Shown here piece after piece: positions 54,740 to 64,000 of a stretch of 64,000 nucleotides of DNA. Numbering within the stretch: the stretch's first letter is position 1; the number at the start of each line of letters is the position of its first letter. Below the pieces are notes generated by a model. That model was not told where the DNA came from, did not search any database, and saw nothing but the letters and a program-made list of their open reading frames with translations. Position numbers and translations under genes: made by a program. Source of the stretch: Centroberyx gerrardi. Its lineage: Eukaryota > Chordata > Actinopteri > Beryciformes > Berycidae. Location of the stretch: the NCBI RefSeq assembly GCF_048128805.1, contig NC_135997.1, positions 23,717,815-23,781,814 of the forward strand. The letters are read 5' to 3'.

Positions 54740-57700
54740 ATGACTGTTGTTGTCCACGTTGAATATTGGTGAGTATTTGATTTCACTAATTCAATTTAAT
54801 TTTAACATCTAATAGGCTACTGTAGCTTATTGTTAACCGATACCGACACATTACTTCGGAATATGTTTCAGGCTGCAGAAACTTAGTAAAACATACCCAG
54901 ACAACTGGCGAAAAAACGTAATAACTATAGCCTACATGTAGGCTAATCACATTGATATGAAATATATTTTGGACACAGGTAATAGCCTGCCCCTGCCTAA
55001 ATGCGCTGCTAACAACGTAAATGAAGTTAACTGAAGTTTCCCGATTCGTAGCTTTTTATTCGCAGTTTGATGTGCTGTTAGGGAATGACTCGATTTTTTC
55101 GAACATGCTTTTAATTTAAACGAAAAGCTGGGAATGTTTTTGTGCCACTGGTACTAAAACATGTTTATTGATGGAAACCAATATATTTTTAAACTATCCA
55201 CTGTTCCGCCATGTAGACCATCTACTGTCCACCAGCACAGGGTGCAGCCTGGCCCAAATGGGTTTTCCTCCTCGAAATGGATGTCAAAAAAGGCTCACGA
55301 GCTTATTCAGGCCAGCTTCTCATGGGTTAAATTATCCTGGGCCACACATGCTCTAGACTATGGGATGTTGACTCTCTGATGATGCTGTTTTTGCGCCTGG
55401 CCAAAAGCAGTTTTTATAGTCTAATCAACAGCTAAAACTCGAGCCTTTCTTTCTTTTTCTTTCCATTTTGCATGAATCATAACCAGAGAAAACATTCCAA
55501 TAGATGATCTGCCTCACCCACTGCTTCCTCAGCGGCCTGCTGGTTCTGGTTTGCCTGGTCATTTGTTTATGTTTGGCTTGAGATTTTTGATGGAGGCTGA
55601 TCTTTTTTCAACCACAAGCTTAACAAACTTTGTTTTCTTTTCTCCTCTGCTAGCTTGTTAGTTTCCGTCTAAAGCAGGGCATTAAAGTAAAATTCCAGCA
55701 GGTCCAGTCACACCAGTCACACAAATCTCCCACATAGCAAAGGTTCAGACTATACAATTGTCTATATGTTTATGATTAACAGGCTTACATGGTTACTGTA
55801 TGACATAAAACATAGGCTAAGTGAAACCAACTAGGTAGCCTATATTTCAACAACTAATCTTTTTTTATTATTATTATTGTTAATGTTTAATGTAGCCTAC
55901 TTCGTTGAGTCTATGCAGAAGTGCAGTTTTTAATTGTAGTAAAATAGTAGGCTAAAACAAAAATATTAAAACGAATAGGGTCTTTTTCCTGAAAAATAAG
56001 TGGCATCTTTTCTGACTGGTTCTCTGCTTTGATTAATGTATTCACGCATTAAAATGATAACTAAAGTGTATATATTTTGGAGAACTGAGATCCCATAAAG
56101 ATGAAGACATAAATCAGTTTAAACGAATGAGAAAATGCCCCAATTTTACAGGGTTGCAATTTTACAAATTGCATATTGGGGCTTTAACCCCTCCCTAGAA
56201 TAGAAGTCCTTCAGGTCTTTCCCTCTTCTCCCTTTATTTCACCCATTCAGTGGAAGAAATTAGCCTTTTTTCCCTGACAGTATTTTTCACCTTGACAAAA
56301 TGGAGTCAGTGCAGAGGTCAGCTCTGAACAGTATTAACTTTTATGTTTCAGTTTTCGTCTGTCTGCTCTCTCGCCTCAGCGCAACACTGCTGTCTCTGCA
56401 GCAGCCGCCCTGCCGCAGGCGTGGCATGATTGGCTGTGCTGCGCTAAGTTATTTACATAAACGCACGTGATTGGCCAGTGCGCTGCAGTGGGCGGGCCCT
56501 CGCTACTAATGGCAGACTCCTGCCTGCTGCTGACAGCTCGCTCACGCAGGCGCGATCAGAAGAAGCACGCGCCCGTGTCTCTCTGCATGTAATAAAATAA
56601 TAAATGTCCAATATATGCATTTCAAAGCATGATAAACAGGAGGTGTGGCGTGAGTGCGTGTGATTAGTCCGTTGCGTATGGAAAGCGTTGCGTGAGTCCC
56701 ACGCGGCTCAGTGCGTGAGAACTGGCAGTTGGCCACCAAACTGTTGTCCTTGAGAATCTCCTCACGGCTTTCTGTTCAATATTAGAGAAATAAGTTTCAA
56801 AGGGCCAGTCAATATGTGTAGCGGGCTGTTTCTCACTCATCTTGTTGTGTGTCTTCTTGTTTACAGTAGCGGATGAGGCCACGGCAGTTACTTCCAGGAG
56901 CTGTCCTCTGCCATAAAGCGGAGCGTTCCTGATGCGCAGGTGTCGGGCACCAAGGGGCGGCGCAGTAAGCTCACATGTCCTCAACACCTACATCAGGCTA
57001 CATACACACTATATTTAGGAATGTAGTGGAGGTTAAACCTATGGAGTGAATTGTGTTTCAGTATTCAGAAATAACAATAAGATACAGATAATAAACTATT
57101 ATATTTTTCACCATCCACAAATATTTGAAAAAAAATCCCACAGGTTTTCACAAAAGTTACCAAATTTTTTTTTTTTTTTTTTAAAGATGTGTTAATATTT
57201 TTAGAAGCAACATATTTTCAGAGCCAACAATGTCATAGAAATTGTTGAAATGGCATCTGTCCACGTACATAAGTGAAACCAAAGTCTCAAAAATCCACAA
57301 ATTAACACAAGCCATGCCACAAACATAATTTGATTCACAAATGCAGATTCAACAAGAACTGGAGTGTAATGTCATATATGTCCCATGCTGTATATTCAAG
57401 TCCCATTAAGCTGTGGTGAAGGGACCTGGTGCCCATTCTCTCAGAGTGAACCTGTTTTATTGCAAACATAGGCTTTATGTTGAGACACACATTAAGAGAC
57501 ATGTTACCATCTTGCATTATTGTTGTTGCATTTTTACAATCATTGCCTTATTTCCGCCCCACAGACAGCTTTGAGGTGACAGTAAACGGTCAGCTGATCT
57601 ACTCCAAGCTGCAGAAGGGGAGTTTTCCCAATGTTGAACAGGTTAGTCACTGTGACGCTTATGCTGTGTTCATTAAAAAAAATAAAAAATAAACTTTATA

Positions 57701-59084
57701 CGTTTATAATTGGGGTTTTTTTTCACTATTTGAAAACAGTGATTAATAGAATTAAGTCCTTGGTTGTCAAAGTGGTCGCACTTTTACAGACTGAGTCCAG
57801 ATCCAGACAGACTTTTCCCAAAATGGATATGTATAGTTTTGGAAATGAACTCTTAAATTCCAAACCTCTAACATTTTATCAGCTGTAGTATCGTTTGCAT
57901 CTCAAGTAAGAATATGTACATCTTTGCATTACATTCTATGCAATGTCTGGATGTATTACATGTAGTCATATGTAGGATTCCATGTAGTACAAAAACTTGT
58001 AGTACTCACGCAGTACTTCCCATAAGAGATATTATTTTACATAGTGGTGGGTGGGGTCATTTTGGTTTGGGTTCCACATCCACACCCTGTTTTAGTTTCA
58101 GTTTTTAGTTTTACATACAGTATCTATATGTGTTTCCTTGATCAGTCCTTACTTGTGGTGGCAGATTTGTAGCTGCACTGGCCTGTCATTCATGCAGGGA
58201 AATACAGGGGAAACACTGGGATTTACCACCTCTGTGTTTAAGCTCTCAACCACTCTGGTTATTGACTTCATTAGACACACATTAGACTACAACACCTGTC
58301 CTCAGGACTTTGACATGCTTTTATGTCCCGCATAAGGCTAAACAGGTCACTGAATTACATCATTGGCAATATAGGGGAAAGAAATCCTTTCTACCTCTCT
58401 CCTCAGCTCTTACTTCCTTTCCTAGCTCCTCTCTATCATAGGGTTAGAGTTAGATCATGAGCACTTGGGTCACAGGAATATTCCCATCTGACATGATAGC
58501 TCTGACCCTTGCACTCCTCGTAATGATGGTGGCCCAGGAATTAAAATGTATTCTGCTGCACTCATTGTAAGTCACAAGAGCATCAACTAAATGCTTAAAA
58601 TGTAAAATTAAATTACTATGTGAGGTCTCTCTCTGTTACGCTGAGACAAAACATCAATGCTCCCTAGTCTTTTATTAACATTTTGGCCTCAGTCTCTCCA
58701 TCAGGAATACACATGTGAAGGAAAAGGAGAGTGTACACTATATGTGAAGAGTTAAATTCCAAAATGAGATATAAATCATTTGAAAAATGTCATACCTACT
58801 CGTAAAAAGTGATTGCTGGCATGATAGTAAAGCTCACTATTAGATGTTATAGAAGTTATTTGCTATCTTACAAAACAGTAACATTTTAGAGGATTGTGAA
58901 CGACTACAAAGCGACTATATACCACACCCAAGGACACCTGAATGACACATTTATCCCTACACACAAAGTAGATCCTCATTGGGATGCAGAAAGAAACAAA
59001 ACCTGTTTACTTTTTTTGTTCTCTCTCTCATGTGACCAGGTGGTGGCGCAGGTGAAGGCGATCAGCCTTGGAGGAAAGGTGTAG
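54740..59084 (+). CDS. selenow2-like: Selenoprotein W-family protein with selenocysteine (CxxU), four exons
   Basis: Small thioredoxin-fold redox protein of the SelW/Rdx family. Coding exons 54740-54768, 56867-56964, 57565-57641 and 59040-59084 (stop TAG) join in frame to 82 residues. The start has A at -3. The N-terminus MTVVVHVEY is the first beta strand, followed by Cys10-Ser-Gly-Sec13, the CxxU motif at the same positions as in SelW. Sec13 is the TGA at 56874-56876. Exon 3 gives SFEVTVNGQLIYSKLQKGSF, the conserved beta-hairpin of SelW and MIEN1/Rdx12 proteins, and exon 4 gives the final helix VVAQVKAISLGGKV. A SECIS lies 390 bases past the stop. The lack of the SelW1 GEGTP-type loop and the VNGQLIYSKL wording point to the SelW2/Rdx12 branch rather than SelW1; the paralogue is uncertain. 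Conventional gene callers would break it at the TGA. Confidence 0.88.
56370..56580. promoter_or_regulatory. GC-rich, promoter-like island inside intron 1 of the selenoprotein gene
   Basis: CpG-rich in an AT-rich setting. It carries two GATTGGC (inverted CCAAT) boxes at about 56428 and 56469, a CACGTG E-box at 56464-56469 touching the second, and a GGGCGGGCC Sp1-type box at 56490-56498. No matching first exon with a coding start and donor was found. It could be an alternative promoter, an enhancer, or the start of an unseen transcript on either strand. Confidence 0.5.
56874..56876 (+). other. In-frame TGA decoded as selenocysteine (Sec13)
   Basis: TGA preceded by TGT-AGC-GGA (Cys split across the exon 1/2 junction, Ser, Gly) and followed by an open frame GHGSYFQEL to the exon end. 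Position 13 after Cys10 is the redox Sec of SelW proteins. Confidence 0.88.
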
Positions 59085-59470
59085 AAAAGAAGGGAGGATG
59101 CAATTTCCACCAGCGGAGGGGAGACCGAAACCAAGGCTGTATTCACACCGCAACAGAAAAAAAATGATTTCTCTTTGAAATCAGAGCTCTTTGTGGCTCA
59201 AACCTGATCTTCTCATATTTGCTCTTACAAAGAAAAAAATAAATTCCATGTGGTTTCTCCATGTTTAGATAAATAGTATACTTTCTATACATACAAATAC
59301 ACGCACATAAAGTGTTTTCCATCATAGACGAACATCAGGCTATTTGGTCCTCGTTGACAGCCATGAGAAGATCAGAGCTGCACCACAAACCAGATTATTC
59401 TTTTCCGTGTGAATATAGCCAAAGACAGGACGATGATGCGAGCAGCTCCTGGGAGCCGGGCGCTGATCCA

Positions 59471-59532
59471 CCTTCTGTTCATGAATGTACACATTTAAAA
59501 TGTGGAGTGTGTGCACGATGCAAGCCTAGAAG
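59471..59532 (+). promoter_or_regulatory. SECIS element of the selenoprotein W-like gene
   Basis: Lower helix CTTCT (59472-59476) pairs with AGAAG (59528-59532). The SECIS core is ATGA at 59481-59484 opposite GA at 59517-59518, giving the tandem G.A pairs. Helix II has 11 consecutive pairs (TGTACACATTT with GAGTGTGTGCA, including G-U pairs). The apical loop begins AAAA at 59497-59500, the required unpaired adenines. Spacing and order match a eukaryotic SECIS, probably form I. It lies in the 3' UTR, upstream of the AATAAA. Confidence 0.85.
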
Positions 59533-59971
59533 TGTTTCAGCTGACTGCTACCTGAGGAACTGCTCTCATCACGTCTGTCTGGCCGTATTCAAAAAAATAC
59601 AGGCCCTTTCTTTACTTACTTATCAAACATAGAGCTACTTTGTACTCATACCTAACATAAACTATATACACTTCTTCTCCCAATATATAGGGATATACAG
59701 TATATATATAACGCATTGGGCTATGCAGTTTATGAGTCTAGGTGCCTCACTGTTCCTATTGATAAATGACACATTTGATAAATGTTAACACAATGACAAA
59801 TTTTTAACAAGTATTTCAGTGGACATGCAACTTAAACCTAAACTGGATATTATATTATATATATATTGTATTTGAAAACAAACATTTTAAGTATTGGCAT
59901 TTTTCTATCATAGTCACATACTGTTGATGTAACCAATTTGTAATCAATTTGTAACTATTTCCAAGAGACGC

Positions 59972-59977
59972 AATAAA
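59972..59977 (+). promoter_or_regulatory. Polyadenylation signal of the selenoprotein gene
   Basis: AATAAA about 890 bases after the TAG stop and downstream of the SECIS. It is the clearest AATAAA in this 3' UTR. Confidence 0.6.
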
Positions 59978-61383
59978 ATATGATTGCCGAACTAACGATC
60001 TGTTCATTTCCCACCAAGTTGATTTTCACAAGTAGTTAGTTGACTGATGAGTGTCAGTCTGGTTGGCAGTCAGATTTATTTCTCTGTAGGACACAATGAG
60101 CAGCTGGCAGCGCCGGCTGGCTGACAGACAGATACCATCGTCCGCCTCGTCACAGATCAGAGCGACCTGCGATGTCAAACGTCCTGTCCTGTTTCCACAA
60201 GATCTAATCAAATCATATCAGAGAAATCACGATGGCATGGAAATAGCTTCCCATCAATTACGCAGACAAATGAAACGGGCTTATCACTCATGCATCCGGG
60301 GCTTTTTTTTTTATTATATGGCCCTCCACAAGTTTATGAATGGAGCACGATGCATCCTAAAATCTGACCTAACTTCAGTGGCACTTTGACAGGACACATG
60401 GCTGTTAATGGACACACTGGCTGATGTGGGGATCAAGTAACAGCAGTGCCTCTCTACGCTCAAGGCCACCTTCCATCACATCTCCACCATCCTGGGTAAA
60501 GAAGGGAAGAGGAGTCCTGTCCTGTTGCACGTTGCTGTAACTAATACTACTGTTGTTGCGTTGTTTAATCCTGGAGTCAGAGAGTTTCTCATGTTCAGGT
60601 TCAAACCCTTTTCTCCCTCTGCCTGTTCCTTTGACAGGCGCAACTAGGAGGTCAGAGATGAGGGAGGTTGGATAGATGTTTTTATTGGGAGGGGGGGGCT
60701 ATAGAAGGAGTCCGATCAGCGAGGATGTCACATAGACTCCCATTATCAGTCCAGAAACCCCATCTGGAATTTGAGAAACCCCAGCCATGCTGATCCCCGG
60801 TCCACCAGCTGCTGTGCGTCCCATACACCATCAGAAAAAGCTGAACCCAGACCACAGAGGCCTAGCTAGCCTCCCTCTCCCTAAGCGCATCAATCAGCTT
60901 ACAGAATAAGACAAAACAGGCTATTGTGGCTCTGAACGTCCAGGATGGTTCGTTAAGCCGTCAGATTGAGTGGTGAAATGGTTAAAGGGAGGCTGCCGTC
61001 ACTGGGGTCCGGAGAAGACACAGTAATCTCCATAATCCATAAGATAAACAGATAGCGACGATAACTGGCATTTGAATGTGTCTGTTTGTGATGCTCTGCT
61101 GGTGGGAAAAAAAGTCAACAGGAAACAGATAAGCCGCATCAAAAGCAGGCATGGTTCTCTATTTTACAAAACGGTGTGAACTTTAATGTTGTGGGTGTAT
61201 GAGAGAGAGACTATATGTGTGTGTGTGGGTGTGTGTGTGTGGGTGTTGAAACTACCCCATGCACTGTGGGAAATGAGGTCAGTTTCACTGCTCTAAGAAA
61301 TGGCAAAGGCCAACACATGGGCTCTTTGTCTGCATATGGGGAGTCAGACAGTTCCAGGCACAATGGCCTCACTGCAGCATCAC

Positions 61384-61416
61384 AGCTACACACACACATG
61401 CACACTCACACACACT

Positions 61417-61450
<34 letters not shown>
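61384..61450 (+). repeat. (CA)n-rich microsatellite
   Basis: Interrupted CA repeats with ACTCA and ATATA variants. Confidence 0.85.
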
Positions 61451-62157
61451 AAGCTCCCCATTTGTGATGGACACGTTTGTAATGGGATCTCTTGTTCTTT
61501 TATTCCTTAATTGGTTTAATATCTCTTGTTTATCTTATATTCCTTTGCTTGTTGACAAACACGTCTCCCCATACACACAATGTATTTGTGTATATGATTG
61601 TCTATGACAGATCACTGATTACTTGATTAAAACCATAATCAGTAACCAGTGGAATATGAATATTGATTACTTTCAATTACGTTTGGATTACTTTACCACA
61701 ATCCATAGAATGTGCAGATAAATATTTTATTTTAAAATATAAAAAAATTCATCTAGAGATTTTAAAAAATATTTGATTCCAATCTACAGACTGTAATTTG
61801 AACAGTCTTATTATCGTCATGTACAAGTAGGCCTATCATACAGTTTATAGTCTCAGTCTTGATGCCATTATACCCCTCAAACATGTTTCTGAACAGTATA
61901 GCCTACTTTGCAATATACAGTACAGTAACAGATGACAGTTACATTTTGTGGTGTTTTTTGTGTAATCTCATGGTGTACTCCCTGCTGCAATCCCCCACAA
62001 ACATGGAATTCACTGGAACCAAGAACAAAAACAGGAAGTAGACAAAGTACTGAAGATTTTTTTTTTTTTAAATCAATAATCTTTTGTCAGCTTGGAATTT
62101 CAATGTTCTGTCTACATTTGGAGTGCTTTTCAGACATTGAGTGTTAAAATTTTGATA

Positions 62158-62350
62158 TCCCATAGACAGGCTGAGAAATTAACACCAGCCAAACGGTAAT
62201 GGCTGATAAATTAATCTATTCTACCAGCTACTTCGAGAGATAACCAACCATCATTTGGAGGTTTGATTATATTCTAAAAAACACAATTGGCTATGGAAAA
62301 ACAGTGAAGGTGGCTGGATGGGAAAGTTTAGAATGTAGTAGCCACTGTGG
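62158..62350. repeat. Interspersed repeat (MITE-like), copy 2
   Basis: Shares TTTGGAGGTTTG, TATATTCTAAAAAAC and a following TTGGCTATGG with the segment at 13320-13620, in the same order and spacing, with much divergence. No coding region. Confidence 0.35.
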
Positions 62351-64000
62351 CCTGTAGACAAAATGTGAGTTCATCGCAAAACTAATAAAATCTTATTAAT
62401 TTGTATTCATTTTACCCAATTAACCATTTTCGAAAGTTACCTTCAGCCATACTGGAAGGCGTGCTTGCAGGACTATATCATAAATAACCAAAATGTCAGG
62501 TAGAGCCTTGATCCAAGTTCACGTTGTGTCACTGGGTTCATCCTGTGAGCATCTCATTGACTACAGGACTGGAGGCATCGACTCATCAACCGATTTCATG
62601 TGAAAGATTGTGTAACAAGGTGTGTGTGCCTTGTGAAGAGGATGGGTGTGTTTCTGTAGATGGCGTGCTGATTAATTGTGTTGGGTCAACAGACGGTAGA
62701 GACAAAGGGAGCCGATGTGACTCCACCACCCAGAGCTCGCTCTCATGGGCTTTTTGATGTGATGATGAACTGCAACAGGGCGATCCGGTAGAGTAACTTT
62801 GGGATTGTGTAGTCCATCCTTTTGGCTGGGTGGCAATAAATGTGGCAAACGAAAAATCTAGATGATCCAGTCTGTAAATGTGCCATAATTTCGTCAACCA
62901 AGGACTTGGGTTATGTACTAACCTTTAAAAAGTACTATCATGTGTTCTCTTCTTTTGTGCAATCAATGACAAGGTGACACTTTTTTCAAATGGTGGATAT
63001 CTCATTTTGGATCCCAACTCTACATATATAAAAGCAAAGTAAAAGCACTATTTCTATCAATAGTAGTATAATTTCAATCCTGATTCTTTAAAAATCTGTT
63101 GCTACTCACTTGTGCCTTATAGGATGCCGTTTATTACTGGAATTGACTGTAGTGCTAATAGTATAATGGTCTGATCTTAGACTGCAGCTGCTGTACTCAT
63201 AAAGGCTGTTGTGTAACTGGAGCGGTGTGATGCTCCGAGGAACAGCGAGCACAGAGACAGACAGACAGCGGAGTCCCCATCCTCATTTCTAATTTATAAC
63301 AACATGTCTGCAGATGAAGGGAGGGGGAATGGTGTGCACTACACATTCCATATGTAATTTGATTATTAGAAATACTATAAGGGACATTTGAGAGAAATGA
63401 GTCAGAGGCACAGAAGATGCCTGCTAAGTGGAAGTTTTGGGGGATACAGGAAGTTAGAAAAGGTGATGTCAACATGTTGGTAGTTTAAATAAAAACAAAA
63501 ACAAAACAAAAACCACCCTTAGAGGGTAGCCATCTCACTGAACTTCATTCAGTCACAAGAATCAAGAACTCCATGATTGGATCTTTTTTTATTAAAAAAC
63601 AGTGACATAAATAAATAGAACAAAACAATGTAAAAATATAATGCTTAGAAGAGAGATCTGTTGGGGGAATTGCCATAGCAACGGTTTGTTCTAATAGCAA
63701 AGAGTTTAAATTCGGATTGGTCCCTGGTTTGTCAGACTGATTTCACAACATATCATAGCACCGTTGTCTGGTCGTCTTCACTGCTTCCTACAGATGCACA
63801 GCTCTGGTGACCATGTAAATCACAGACATTTCACATGAATGTAGGACAGACTAGAGAAAACAATGAAACAATTGAATTAGCTGTGGATCAATTAGAAAAT
63901 GGCCACTGCTTACAGTTTCATTTCATATAAATATAATATATTAATTTATACGTTTTACACTAGCATGGCTCTATATCACATACACAGCTCAGGTAAACAC

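Larger units (their letters stand above)
59985..64000. other. Intergenic region, no gene recognised
   Basis: No coding exon on either strand shows similarity I recognise. Contents: a strong hairpin at about 60101-60119 (CAGCTGGC with GCCGGCTG), GT/CA microsatellites near 61215-61245 and 61384-61450, and a MITE-like copy at about 62158-62350. A TTTATT at about 63586 could be a minus-strand polyadenylation signal for a gene starting beyond the window, but this is unproven. Confidence 0.5.

Noticed and set aside
56874..56876. TGA as a premature stop, making the SelW-like gene a pseudogene
   Set aside because: The codon sits at the SelW Sec position within CxxU, all other codons are intact, and a SECIS is present downstream.
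59431..59466. Alternative SECIS around GATGATGCG and GGGCGCTGATCC
   Set aside because: Only about 27 bases between the two core motifs and no unpaired AA in the apical loop. The structure at 59471-59532 is far better.
60101..60119. Strong hairpin CAGCTGGC / GCCGGCTG
   Set aside because: Lies past the polyadenylation signal and has a three-base loop. No function could be supported.
63500..64000. 3' UTR and last codons of a minus-strand gene (a short frame ending VTRAVHL then stop, with TTTATT near 63586)
   Set aside because: Too short to identify, with no splice site or homology I could recognise.

Overview
The window is vertebrate genomic DNA, almost certainly from a ray-finned (teleost) fish. 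Genes are split into many short exons with GT-AG introns, intergenic space is small, microsatellites and fish-type DNA transposons and SINEs are common, and a fish-type selenocysteine-containing SelW-like gene is present. The exact species cannot be told. All three genes recognised lie on the + strand.

Layout. (1) About 1-6110: 3' end of a signal peptide peptidase-like 2 gene, best called sppl2a. Five coding exons remain, with the GxGD catalytic aspartate, the PAL motif, and a tail with a YxxPhi sorting signal like that of the human protein. (2) About 8040-53070: a complete trpm7 gene, the TRPM channel fused to an alpha-kinase. Thirty-nine coding exons keep one reading frame and give about 1,894 residues (human TRPM7: 1,865). 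The start codon is the last three bases of exon 1 and a 7.2 kb intron follows. (3) 54740-59990: a four-exon selenoprotein W-family gene encoding 82 residues with a CxxU redox motif. Its in-frame TGA lies in exon 2, and a well-formed SECIS element sits in the 3' UTR. (4) About 60000-64000: no gene recognised.

The order SPPL2A then TRPM7 on one strand matches human chromosome 15q21, which supports the orthology. The three products are not known to form one pathway: SPPL2A cleaves type II membrane protein stubs in late endosomes and lysosomes, TRPM7 conducts Mg2+, Zn2+ and Ca2+ and phosphorylates proteins, and SelW-family proteins are small thioredoxin-fold redox proteins.

Non-genic structure includes a ~664 bp fold-back element with TTAA ends, a 572 bp deleted Tc1-like transposon with perfect 28 bp terminal inverted repeats, tRNA-derived SINEs, a 7 x 21 bp minisatellite, a ~440 bp CTGT array that directly forms the 3' splice site of a trpm7 kinase exon, long (TA)n blocks with duplicated and inverted flanks, and a self-complementary array between trpm7 and the selenoprotein gene. 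No wholly new system was found. The least obvious items are the selenoprotein gene, which ordinary ORF calling misses, a 230-codon open read-through of trpm7 exon 26, and a promoter-like GC-rich island inside the selenoprotein gene's first intron.
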